From NCBI GenBank assembly GCA_050246475.1, contig JBFWVZ010000003.1, positions 186,001-250,000 on the forward strand: DNA of 64,000 nt, read 5' to 3'. The position numbers and the translations under genes are program-made. The stretch comes from CADEEL01 sp050246475 (GTDB lineage: Bacteria > Pseudomonadota > Alphaproteobacteria > Caulobacterales > Aquidulcibacteraceae). Of this stretch, positions 25,861 through 34,050 are shown piece after piece. How positions within the stretch are numbered: position 1 is the first letter of the stretch; the number at the start of each line of letters is the position of its first letter. Below the pieces are notes generated by a model, which made no database searches, was not told the origin of the DNA, and was given only the letters and a program-made list of their open reading frames with translations.

Positions 25861-26714
25861 CACGCGCCGGTGGCGATCGGCGTGTCGGCCTGCGAGCCCC
25901 ATTCGGCCCATGCGCCGTCATAGACCGGCGCATCCCAACGCCCGATGCGCGCGAGCGCGAGCGCTATGATGGCGGCCGTGACGCCCGATCCGCACGTGCA
26001 GACGACTTGCGTCTTTGCGCTCACGCCAGAGTCAGCAAACACTTTCTCCAAGGCTTCGCGCTGCCGCATTTTGCCATTCTCCGTGACGGCGGCGACCGGC
26101 ACGTTCATTGCGCCAGGCATGTGTCCGGAGCGGACGCCTTGGCGCGGTTCTTCCTCGGCGCCGCTGAAACGCGTTGACGGGCGCGCGTCAAGGATGAGCG
26201 GGCGGCCCTTTTCGATCGCGTAGCGCATGTCGCCAAGATCGCGCACGAGATCGGCGCGGAAGCGCGCGGTGAAGTGGCGTTCGGGCCGGGGCTCCGGCGG
26301 CTCGCGGTCGATAGGAAAGCCCTCGGCCTCCCAGGCCGGGAAGCCGCCGTCGAGAACAACGACATCTTCGTGGCCCATCACACGGAAAGTCCACCACACG
26401 CGTGCGGCGGAGAAGAGGCCGGAGGAATCGTACACGACAACACGCGCGCCATCGCCGATTCCGAGCTTGCGCATGCGCGAAGCGAACTTCTCCGGCGACG
26501 GCAGCATATGCGGCAGATCGGAGCCCTTGTCCGCGATCTCATCGATATCGAAGAAGACCGCCCCCGGGATCCGCCGCTCCTCAAAGAGAGCGCGCGCGTT
26601 GCGCGGATCGTTCGGCAGAAACCACGTCGCGTCGACGACGCGGATGTCCGGCGCCTCCAAGCGCTCCGCCAGCCAACGCGGCGAGACCAACGGATCGGCG
26701 GTCACATCACTCAT
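25860..26714 (-). CDS. sseA: 3-Mercaptopyruvate sulfurtransferase
   Basis: A 284-residue tandem-rhodanese protein. The active-site loop is CTCGSGVTA (Cys about 234), the CG[S/P]GVTA form that distinguishes mercaptopyruvate sulfurtransferases from thiosulfate sulfurtransferases. The first, inactive rhodanese domain contains ARVVVYDSSGLFSAARVWW. It transfers sulfur from 3-mercaptopyruvate to thiols or cyanide. A start nine codons earlier (26741) is possible; neither has a strong ribosome-binding site. Confidence 0.93.
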   Translation of the reverse strand: MSDVTADPLVSPRWLAERLEAPDIRVVDATWFLPNDPRNARALFEERRIPGAVFFDIDEIADKGSDLPHMLPSPEKFASRMRKLGIGDGARVVVYDSSGLFSAARVWWTFRVMGHEDVVVLDGGFPAWEAEGFPIDREPPEPRPERHFTARFRADLVRDLGDMRYAIEKGRPLILDARPSTRFSGAEEEPRQGVRSGHMPGAMNVPVAAVTENGKMRQREALEKVFADSGVSAKTQVVCTCGSGVTAAIIALALARIGRWDAPVYDGAWAEWGSQADTPIATGA

Positions 26715-26791
26715 GGGCGCGCACGCTAGGCGAGGCCGCATGAGCGGGCAATCGCCTGATCCGGGCTGCGGCGAAGCGCGTAGAAACAGCG

Positions 26792-27418
26792 ATGAATCAT
26801 GCCGCAACTTATGACGCGCTGATGCTCGACTATGCGGCGGGCGCGCTCCCGGCCGCGAGCGCGCTCGTCGTGGAGACCCATCTTTCGCTCCGCCCGGCTG
26901 CGACGGCTCACGCCGCCGCGGCGGAGGCGCTGGGGGGCGCGATGCTGGAGGGCGCGCCGCCTGCGCCTGTCGCATCGCGTCCCGCACTGGCGGGGCGGGG
27001 GGCCGAAGCGCTGCCCGCCCCGCATCTTCGCGCCGCGCGGGGACTGATCGACGCCGTCCGGCATGACCCCAACGCAGTGCCGTGGAACGCGCTCCTCTTT
27101 GGCGTGCGCGAGCGGGCATTGCCCGTGCCAGGACTTTCACTGCTGAGGCTCACGGGCGGGGGCGCGCTGCCGCGCCACGGCCATACGGGCGACGAACTGA
27201 CGCTGGTGCTTCACGGCCGCTACGAAGATGAGAGCGGCGCTTATGCGCCGGGGGATATCGCCTTCGCCGACGAGACCGCCGATCACCGCCCACACGTGCC
27301 GCGCGGCGAAGATTGCGTGTGCCTCATCGCGCGCAGCGGCGACATGCAGTTCCGCGGGCTTTTGGGCTTTCTCGTCTCAATCTGGCCCGCGTCGCCGGAG
27401 ACAAAATCACAGGCTTAG
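26792..27418 (+). CDS. ChrR-like cupin anti-sigma factor with a degenerate zinc site
   Basis: A 208-residue protein matching ChrR in layout. The N-terminal anti-sigma domain (YDALMLDYAAGALPAASALVVETHLSL) is followed by a C-terminal cupin (residues about 100-200). In ChrR of Rhodobacter sphaeroides the anti-sigma zinc is held by two His and a CxxC pair. Here His3 and His30 are present but the Cys positions are Arg34 and Ala37. The cupin ligands His128, His130, Glu134 and His164 keep the ChrR spacing. No sigma factor gene is adjacent, only the divergent sseA 77 bases upstream. It may bind RpoE without zinc, or may have become a sensor with another partner. Confidence 0.8.
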   Translation: MNHAATYDALMLDYAAGALPAASALVVETHLSLRPAATAHAAAAEALGGAMLEGAPPAPVASRPALAGRGAEALPAPHLRAARGLIDAVRHDPNAVPWNALLFGVRERALPVPGLSLLRLTGGGALPRHGHTGDELTLVLHGRYEDESGAYAPGDIAFADETADHRPHVPRGEDCVCLIARSGDMQFRGLLGFLVSIWPASPETKSQA

Positions 27419-27427
27419 GAGAGGCTC

Positions 27428-28078
27428 ATGCGCACACTCCTCATTGTGTTGGCCGCTTTGGCCGCCGCATCACCGGCTCAAGCGCTGACCCAGCCCGGCC
27501 GTCTCGAGTTCGCCGTCACCCGCAACGGGAGTCCGTTGGGCAGCCACACCTTTGTCGTCACGGAGGAGGGCGGCGCGCTCAATCTGCGAGAGCGCGCGCG
27601 ATTCAACGTCAGCGCCGGGCCGCTCACGCTCTTCCGCTATGAACATGATTGCGCGATGCAGTGGCGCAATGGCGCGGTCGAGCGGCTTCAATGCAGCACC
27701 TTGAGGGATGGCGAGCGAACCCGCATCGAGGGCGCGCGCACCGGCGGTCAAATCGAGGTGCGCCATCCGCAAGGCGCGACAACCTTCGACGCCGCGACCC
27801 CGCCGACGCTCTTTATCACGCCCGCCGCGCTGCGCAGCGGCAGCTTCATTGACACCGAGACCGGCAGGGCTCGCGCTATTCGCATCACGCAATTGGGCCG
27901 CGAGACCGTGACGATCGCCGGGCGCGCCATCGCCGCGCAGCGCTATCGCGTAGCCGGCACGATCACGATGGATGTATGGTACGACGCTGAGGGCCGCTGG
28001 CTGCAAGGCGAGTTCACCGCGCGCGGCCAGCGCATTCAGTACCGCCTCACGTCACCGCTCGAGGCCGCGCCGCGCTAG
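27428..28078 (+). CDS. Exported DUF6134-like protein
   Basis: A 216-residue protein with an N-terminal signal peptide (cleavage near AQA). The body is beta-rich: LEFAVTRNGSPLGSHTFVV, then alternating strands, then TITMDVWYDAEGRWLQGEF near the end, the pattern of the DUF6134 family. Its function is unknown. It starts nine bases after the chrR-like gene and is probably co-transcribed. Its TAG overlaps the stop of the convergent methyltransferase gene within a single CTAG. Confidence 0.75.
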   Translation: MRTLLIVLAALAAASPAQALTQPGRLEFAVTRNGSPLGSHTFVVTEEGGALNLRERARFNVSAGPLTLFRYEHDCAMQWRNGAVERLQCSTLRDGERTRIEGARTGGQIEVRHPQGATTFDAATPPTLFITPAALRSGSFIDTETGRARAIRITQLGRETVTIAGRAIAAQRYRVAGTITMDVWYDAEGRWLQGEFTARGQRIQYRLTSPLEAAPR

Positions 28079-29304
28079 GCGGGCTTCGCGAGCGCCACTT
28101 GAACGACGTCGGTCCGGCCGCTCCGGAAGCCTGCCTCGCAATAGCTCAGATAGAAGCGCCAGAGCTGCTTGAACTTCTCATCGAACCCAAGCGGGCGGAT
28201 GTCTTCCCACTTGGCGGTGAAACGGCGGCTCCATTCCGCGAGGGTCTCGGCGTAGGAATTGCCGAACGCCTCGATGCGCTTCCAAGCAAGGCCGGCGCGC
28301 GCGACCTCGTCCTGCAGGCGATCGACGCTTGGCAGCATGCCCCCGGGAAAAACGTAGCGTTGAATAAAATCGACGCGGCTGCGGTAGAGATCAAAGAGGT
28401 CGTCGCGAATGGTGATGATCTGCAAGGCGGCTTTGCCGCCCGGCTTCAGTACGTCATTGATCTTGGAAAAATAGGCGGGCCAATATTGCTCGCCCACTGC
28501 CTCGAACATCTCGATGGAGGCCACCTTGTCGAACTGGCCTTCGACATCGCGATAGTCCTGCAGCCGGATATCGACTTTTTCGGCAAGCCCTTTTTTAGCT
28601 ATCCGCTCGCGCGCGAAATCAAACTGCGCCTGACTGATCGTAAGGCCGGTGACGTGGGCGCCGAACTCCCCGGCCGCCACTTCCGCGAAGCCGCCCCAAC
28701 CGCAGCCGATCTCAAGCACGCGATCACCGGGCTTGAGATCCAAATGACGCGCGAGCGCGCGATATTTGTTGAGCTGGGCCTTGGACAATTCCTCCCCGGG
28801 CGCTTCGAAGCGGGCGGAGGAATAGGTCATCGTTGAATCGAGCCAGGCCGAATAGAAGCGATTGCCGAGATCGTAGTGCTCATAAATGTTCTTGCGCGAC
28901 CCTTGCTTGGTGTTGGCGCGCGTCATGTGACGGATGAGGTTCATCGCGCGCGAGAATGGGTTGCCGCGGAAGACGCGCATGATCCGCTCTGCGTTGGCGG
29001 AGAAGAAGGTGAGCAGCGCCGAGAGATCGGGCGTATCCCATTGCTCGGCCATGAAGCTTTCGGCGAAGCCGATATCGCCGTTCATCACCACGCGCTTGGC
29101 GAACGCGTAGTCTTTCACCCAGAGTTCAACTGTTGGGCCGTTTCCGTCGCCCATGCGCCATACACGCCCGTCCGGAAGGCGCATGAGGAGCGTTCCATCC
29201 CTCACCCGCGCGCAGGCGAAGGCGACGGCTTTGAAGCTGGCGGGCGCTTTGAGGGCCGCGATCTCGCGGGCGCCCGTGCGCCCCGAAGGAGAGCTGGCGT
29301 CCAT
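28075..29304 (-). CDS. Cyclopropane-fatty-acyl-phospholipid synthase family methyltransferase
   Basis: A 409-residue SAM-dependent lipid methyltransferase. The SAM motif I is VLEIGCGWGGFAE; IYEHYDLGNRFYSAWLD and FPGGMLPSV are family hallmarks. It modifies unsaturated acyl chains in membrane phospholipids. In Rhodobacter, Cfa-like enzymes of the RpoE/ChrR regulon make furan-containing or related fatty acids rather than plain cyclopropanes, so either activity is possible here. It ends the minus-strand chain photolyase, FAD oxidoreductase, DUF1365, methyltransferase. Confidence 0.9.
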   Translation of the reverse strand: MDASSPSGRTGAREIAALKAPASFKAVAFACARVRDGTLLMRLPDGRVWRMGDGNGPTVELWVKDYAFAKRVVMNGDIGFAESFMAEQWDTPDLSALLTFFSANAERIMRVFRGNPFSRAMNLIRHMTRANTKQGSRKNIYEHYDLGNRFYSAWLDSTMTYSSARFEAPGEELSKAQLNKYRALARHLDLKPGDRVLEIGCGWGGFAEVAAGEFGAHVTGLTISQAQFDFARERIAKKGLAEKVDIRLQDYRDVEGQFDKVASIEMFEAVGEQYWPAYFSKINDVLKPGGKAALQIITIRDDLFDLYRSRVDFIQRYVFPGGMLPSVDRLQDEVARAGLAWKRIEAFGNSYAETLAEWSRRFTAKWEDIRPLGFDEKFKQLWRFYLSYCEAGFRSGRTDVVQVALAKPA

Positions 29305-29312
29305 GGCTTATC

Positions 29313-30131
29313 TTACCGCGTAGTCATTCGAGACGGAATATTTGGTTGGGAGGGGCGATCGGCAATGGTCGCGCGCGCCTTCGGCGGCGCGGGTTTGGCG
29401 CGATAGCGCGCGCCTTGAAGCCAAAGCTTCAGCGCCTGCCAATGAATTGCAGCGAGCACCGAGGCGCCCATGAAAGGCAAGTGCAAAAAGCCGCGCATCA
29501 GCGCGCGATCGGTTAGGCGCGCGCGCTTTCCCTGAAGCGTTGCGACGTGCTCGCGCTCACCGCCGACAAAGTTCTCCACCACAAGGGAAAAACGATCCGA
29601 GGGCGGCGTGATCTGGAAGGCATACTCGCCCGCGACATCGAAGAACGGGGAGACGTGGAGGCTCTTCCTGGCGCGATGGCGCTGTGGGCGATCGCCGTCG
29701 AGCGGCGCGACATAACAGTGCGTCTCGCCAAATGTATTTGTCACTTCATAGATGGCGCCGCGCGGCGCTCCGTCGCGGTCGTAGCCGAAGAAGATCGACA
29801 GCGGATTGAAGACGCGCCCGAGCACGCGAGGGAAGGTGAGCAGGCGGATCGCGCCGCCTTCGACATCGATGCCTGCCTGCGCGAACAAATCCATGGCCCA
29901 TGGCCGCAGCGGGGCCCCCGTGCGCGGGCCGTGGTCCGCGTCGTAGAAGCTGAAAAGCGCGGGCGCGTTGTAGCCGAAAAGCTTTGTGTCCCGCGCAACG
30001 TCGCCAATGCGATCAATGTCGATCAGCAATTGACTCACGCGGTAGGAGAAGCGCCGCTCGAACGGAACGAACCGCGCGTGTACTGTGCGGTTCTCGTAGA
30101 CCCAGGCGGCGGGCAGATTGTTGTCATTCAT
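29313..30131 (-). CDS. DUF1365 family protein
   Basis: A 272-residue protein with family motifs WVYENRTVHARFVPFERRFSYRV at the N-terminus, RLLTFPRVLGRVFNPLSIFFGYD in the middle and HVSPFFDVAGEYAFQI later. DUF1365 proteins almost always occur beside an FAD amine-oxidase-like protein and a Cfa-type methyltransferase, as here, suggesting a joint role in lipid modification under photo-oxidative stress. The biochemical function is not established. The start overlaps the upstream gene's stop (ATGA). Confidence 0.9.
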   Translation of the reverse strand: MNDNNLPAAWVYENRTVHARFVPFERRFSYRVSQLLIDIDRIGDVARDTKLFGYNAPALFSFYDADHGPRTGAPLRPWAMDLFAQAGIDVEGGAIRLLTFPRVLGRVFNPLSIFFGYDRDGAPRGAIYEVTNTFGETHCYVAPLDGDRPQRHRARKSLHVSPFFDVAGEYAFQITPPSDRFSLVVENFVGGEREHVATLQGKRARLTDRALMRGFLHLPFMGASVLAAIHWQALKLWLQGARYRAKPAPPKARATIADRPSQPNIPSRMTTR

Positions 30132-31432
30132 GCCGGCACGGGGACCAGTTCCGGCGCCGGACGCGCGCTTGGCTGTGCTTCGCTCCATGGCAACCGCGCG
30201 CCGAGGCGCTTCGCAACGCGAAAGCCAGAGGCAAGCCCATCTTCATGGAAGCCGTGCCCCAGCCAAGCGCCGGCGAACCACGTGCGGTTATGCCCCTGCA
30301 TCGCCTCGACGGCGCCTTGCGCCTGGAGCGCTGCGTTGTCGAATTGCGGATGGTCGTAGGAGAGCTTCGCGAAGGTGAGTTCCGGCGCCGGCGGCGCGGG
30401 GGGATTGAGCGTCACGAAGAGCGGACGCGCATCATTGATCTTCTGCAGCCGGTTCATCCAATAGGAGACGCACACGCGCGAACCATCGCCGCGCCCGCGC
30501 AGATAATTCCACGAAGCCCAGGCCGCTTTGCGTTTTGGCATGAGGCTTTCGTCGCGATGGAGATAGGCCGTGTTCGGCGCGTAGCGGATCGCGGAGAGGG
30601 CGGCGCGCTCGGCGCTTGTCGCATCCGTGAGCATCGCCAGCGTCTCATCCGTATGGGACGCCATCACGACCTGATCGAAGCGCGCTTCGCTTCCGGATGC
30701 AGTTCGGACAAGCACTTCGGCGCCGTCGCGCGTCACGGAGACGACAGGATCGCCGCTGCGCACGCGATGGCCGAGTTGGCGCCGGATCGTCTCGACGTAG
30801 GAAATGCTTCCGCCCGTCACCGTGCGCCATTGGGGGCGGTTGCGCGTCTCCAAGAGGCGGTGATTGTTGAAGAAGGAGAGGAAGCTGCGTGCAGGGTAGC
30901 GGAGCATGTCGCGCTCCGGCGTGGACCAGATCGCGGCGCCCATCGGCAGCAGATACTGGCTCAGAAATCCGCGTGAAAGCCTGAGCCGCGCGACATAATC
31001 CTCAAGCGTTTCCGCCCCGATCTTGGCGTCGCGCAAATCGGCGCGCGCTTGGGCGCCGAACTTCACGATATCGCCCAGCATGCAGAGGAAGCCGGGGCTG
31101 GTGAGATTGCGCTTCCAGGCGAAGATGCCGCCTAAGCCGTTGGAAGACCATTCAAACCCGTCCGGATCGGAGACGGAGAAGCTCATGTCAGAGGCGTGCG
31201 TCTCCACGTGCAAGTGATCGAGGAGCGCGACGAGGTTCGGATAATTGTGCGCGTTGAAGACGATGAAGCCGGTGTCCACCGCGATCTCTTCGCCGTCATA
31301 ATCGATCGTCAGCGTATTCGCGTGGCCGCCAAGGCGCTCCTCTTTTTCGAAGAGCGTCACTTCATGCAAATCCTTCATTGCCCAAGCGGCGCCTAAGCCG
31401 GAGATTCCGGCGCCGATGACTGCGATGCGCAT
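30128..31432 (-). CDS. FAD/NAD(P)-dependent oxidoreductase (amine-oxidase fold)
   Basis: A 434-residue flavoprotein with an N-terminal Rossmann motif IAVIGAGISGLGAAWAM and EKEERLGGHANT. The C-terminal FAD-binding segment is FAGAWLGHGFHEDGLASG. It belongs to the desaturase/amine-oxidase-like group that partners DUF1365 and Cfa-type enzymes. A redox step in fatty-acid modification is inferred. It lies nine bases after the photolyase gene and overlaps DUF1365 by four bases. Confidence 0.9.
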   Translation of the reverse strand: MRIAVIGAGISGLGAAWAMKDLHEVTLFEKEERLGGHANTLTIDYDGEEIAVDTGFIVFNAHNYPNLVALLDHLHVETHASDMSFSVSDPDGFEWSSNGLGGIFAWKRNLTSPGFLCMLGDIVKFGAQARADLRDAKIGAETLEDYVARLRLSRGFLSQYLLPMGAAIWSTPERDMLRYPARSFLSFFNNHRLLETRNRPQWRTVTGGSISYVETIRRQLGHRVRSGDPVVSVTRDGAEVLVRTASGSEARFDQVVMASHTDETLAMLTDATSAERAALSAIRYAPNTAYLHRDESLMPKRKAAWASWNYLRGRGDGSRVCVSYWMNRLQKINDARPLFVTLNPPAPPAPELTFAKLSYDHPQFDNAALQAQGAVEAMQGHNRTWFAGAWLGHGFHEDGLASGFRVAKRLGARLPWSEAQPSARPAPELVPVPA

Positions 31433-31441
31433 AATTGCTCC

Positions 31442-32899
31442 TCAGGCGGCGGATTTGATCGCGGCGAACGCTTCGAGCGCGCGTTGGCGCGCTTCGGCGT
31501 GATCGACGATCGGATTTGGATAGGTCTCGCCAAGCGTGACGCCGGCTTCGCGCAATACAACGGCCGGCGCCTTCCACGGCGCGTGGATATGTTCGGCGGG
31601 GAGCTTTGCGAGTTCGGGAGCCCAACGGCGCACATAGTCGCCGTTGGGATCGTAGGTTTCGCCCTGCGTGACGGGATTGAAGATGCGGAAGAAGGGCGAG
31701 GCGTCCGCGCCCGAGCCCGCCACCCACTGCCAGGACGCGGAATTGTTCGCGAGGTCGGCGTCGACGAGGGTATCCCAGAACCAATCCGCGCCGCGGCGCC
31801 AATCGATCATCAAATCCTTGATGAGGAAGGAGGCCGCGATCATGCGGACGCGGTTGTGCATCCAGCCCGTGCGCCAAAGCTGGCGCATGCCGGCGTCCAC
31901 CATCGGGTAGCCGGTTTCGCCGCGCGTCCACGCCGCGAAGCGCGCTTCGTCGTTCGCCCAGGGAAACGCGTCGAATTGCGGCTTCCAGTTCGCGCTCGGC
32001 AGATCGCGCCAGTGGAAGAGAAGGTGGTGTGAGAATTCGCGCCAACCGAGTTCGGCGAGAAATTTCTCAAGCGATGCAGAGGGCGTCCCGTGCGCCTCAG
32101 CATACGCGGTCGCAGAAGCAGCCGCCTGCGCCGGGCTTAACTCGCCCCAGTGCAAATGCGGCGAGAGTCGCGACGTGCCGTCGATATCGGCGCGGTCGCG
32201 CGCCTTTGGGTAGGCGGAGAGCGCTCCATCGAGAAAGTGGTCGAGCGCGGCGTGCGCGCCGGCTTCTCCGGGCTTCCATGCCTTCTCAAACTCGGAAGCC
32301 CAATTCGGTTTTGTTGGGAGCAGTTTCCAAGAGGCGAGATCGTCGCTCGTCGCGCTGCCGGCAAAGGCGTTGAACTGCTTCGGCGGCGGGATCGGCGCGC
32401 GCAGCGCGCCTTGCGCGCGCACGGCGCGCCAGAACGGGGTGAACACCTTGTAGGGCTCGCCCGCGCCGGTCCTCATCTCCCAGGGTTCGACGAAGAGCGC
32501 GGCGTTGACGCTCTCGACCGCAACGCCCGCCTTCAGAAGCGCCGCTTTGATCGCGGTGTCGCGCGCAATGGCGTAGGGCTCGTAACAACGGCTCCAGAAG
32601 ACGTGGGCGGCGCCGATCTCCTTGGCGAGCGCGGGAATGACTTTCGCCGCATCACCGCGCCGCAGGATGAGCCGCGCGCCCCTTTTGGCGAGTGCGGCCG
32701 ACAACGCCTCAAGGCTCCGGTGCAGCCACCAACGCGACGCGGCGCCGAGCTTCCAGCGGCCCGGCGTCTTATCGTCGAGCACGTAGACGAAGGCGACCCG
32801 CGCGCCGGTCTTCGCCGCCGTGGCGAGCGCTGGATTGTCCGCTAGGCGGAGATCCTGGCGCAGCCAGACGAGGGCGGGGCGCTGGCTGGCGTCGCTCAT
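31442..32899 (-). CDS. phrB: Deoxyribodipyrimidine photolyase
   Basis: A 485-residue class I photolyase. The N-terminal alpha/beta domain begins LVWLRQDLRLADNPAL. The FAD-binding helical domain contains RLSPHLHWGELSP, RETGYPMVDAGMRQLWRTGWMHNR and the Trp-rich DWRRGADWFWDTLVDADLANNSASWQWVAGSG. It repairs cyclobutane pyrimidine dimers using blue light. The start at 32899 is five codons inside the longest frame. It heads the photo-oxidative cluster and is divergent from hldD. Confidence 0.95.
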   Translation of the reverse strand: MSDASQRPALVWLRQDLRLADNPALATAAKTGARVAFVYVLDDKTPGRWKLGAASRWWLHRSLEALSAALAKRGARLILRRGDAAKVIPALAKEIGAAHVFWSRCYEPYAIARDTAIKAALLKAGVAVESVNAALFVEPWEMRTGAGEPYKVFTPFWRAVRAQGALRAPIPPPKQFNAFAGSATSDDLASWKLLPTKPNWASEFEKAWKPGEAGAHAALDHFLDGALSAYPKARDRADIDGTSRLSPHLHWGELSPAQAAASATAYAEAHGTPSASLEKFLAELGWREFSHHLLFHWRDLPSANWKPQFDAFPWANDEARFAAWTRGETGYPMVDAGMRQLWRTGWMHNRVRMIAASFLIKDLMIDWRRGADWFWDTLVDADLANNSASWQWVAGSGADASPFFRIFNPVTQGETYDPNGDYVRRWAPELAKLPAEHIHAPWKAPAVVLREAGVTLGETYPNPIVDHAEARQRALEAFAAIKSAA

Positions 32900-32982
32900 G
32901 CCGCGTTTACGCAAGGCGGCGCGCCCCGGATCAGCGGCGCCGCCTTGCCCGCGCCGCCCGGCGCAGCCTAGATCGCGCCCGC

Positions 32983-33981
32983 ATGGCCCATCTCGTCATC
33001 GTCACCGGCGGCGCCGGCTTCATCGGCTCCAACATCGTCGCGCGCCTTGCGAAGCGCGGAGACGCCGACGTGGTCGTCGCCGATTGGCTGGGGAGCGCCG
33101 AGGAGGCCAAGTGGGCCAACATCGCCCAGCACGATGTGGCCGACATTGTCGCGCCTGAAGCGCTCCTGGCCTATCTTGACGCGAATGCATCGCGCGTCGC
33201 CGCGATCGTCCACATGGGCGCGATCTCCTCCACGACCGAGACGGACGTCGACAAGATTATCGAGAGCAATCTGCGCGCCTCGCAGCGTTTGTGGGATTGG
33301 GCCGCGCAGCGGCAGACGCCCTTCATCTACGCTTCTTCCGCCGCGACATACGGGGATGGTTCGCTCGGTTTCGCGGACGACAATGCCTATGAGGCGCTTC
33401 TCAAGCTCCGCCCGCTCAACGCCTACGGCTATTCAAAGAAGCTCTTCGATCTCTACGCATCGCGCGGCGCATCGCGCGGCGCCGCGCCGCCAAAATGGTC
33501 GGGCCTCAAATTCTTCAACGTCTATGGCCCGAACGAACAGCACAAAGGCGCGCAGAAGAGCGTCGTTGCGCATATGTATCCGCGTGCGTCGGCGGGGGAG
33601 GCGGTGACGCTTTTCCGCTCGCACAATCCGGCCTACGCCGATGGCGGCCAGATGCGCGATTTCATCTATGTGCGCGATTGCGTCGATGTCGTTGAATGGC
33701 TGCTGGCCGAAGGACGTGGCGGCGGCATCCTGAACGTAGGAACCGGCAAGGCGCGCAGCTTCCGCGATCTGGCCGACTCGCTTTTCGCCGCGATCGAGAC
33801 GAAGCCGCGGATCGAGTTTGTGGACACGCCGCAAGCCATCCGGGCCCGTTATCAGTACTTCACCGAGGCCGAAATGAGCCGCATCCGGGATCTTGGCTAC
33901 GATCGCCAGTTCACGCCGATTGAAGACGGTGTCGCCGATTACGTGCGCCGCTACTTGGCCGGGGCGCATCCCCACGCCTGA
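32983..33981 (+). CDS. hldD: ADP-L-glycero-D-manno-heptose-6-epimerase
   Basis: A 332-residue extended short-chain dehydrogenase that epimerises ADP-D-glycero-heptose for LPS inner core. The NADP-binding loop is VTGGAGFIGSNIV. Family features are ISSTTETD, YASSAATYG, the catalytic YGYSKKLFD, FFNVYGPNEQHKG and GRYQ-like ARYQYFTEAEMSRIRDLGYD. The length is normal. It has no adjacent LPS genes. Confidence 0.92.
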   Translation: MAHLVIVTGGAGFIGSNIVARLAKRGDADVVVADWLGSAEEAKWANIAQHDVADIVAPEALLAYLDANASRVAAIVHMGAISSTTETDVDKIIESNLRASQRLWDWAAQRQTPFIYASSAATYGDGSLGFADDNAYEALLKLRPLNAYGYSKKLFDLYASRGASRGAAPPKWSGLKFFNVYGPNEQHKGAQKSVVAHMYPRASAGEAVTLFRSHNPAYADGGQMRDFIYVRDCVDVVEWLLAEGRGGGILNVGTGKARSFRDLADSLFAAIETKPRIEFVDTPQAIRARYQYFTEAEMSRIRDLGYDRQFTPIEDGVADYVRRYLAGAHPHA

Positions 33982-34050
33982 CGCTGACGCCGCGTGAAGC
34001 ATTGCGGCGCTGGCCCGCGCTGGTAGTTTGGCGGCCCCAGGGAGAAATCG

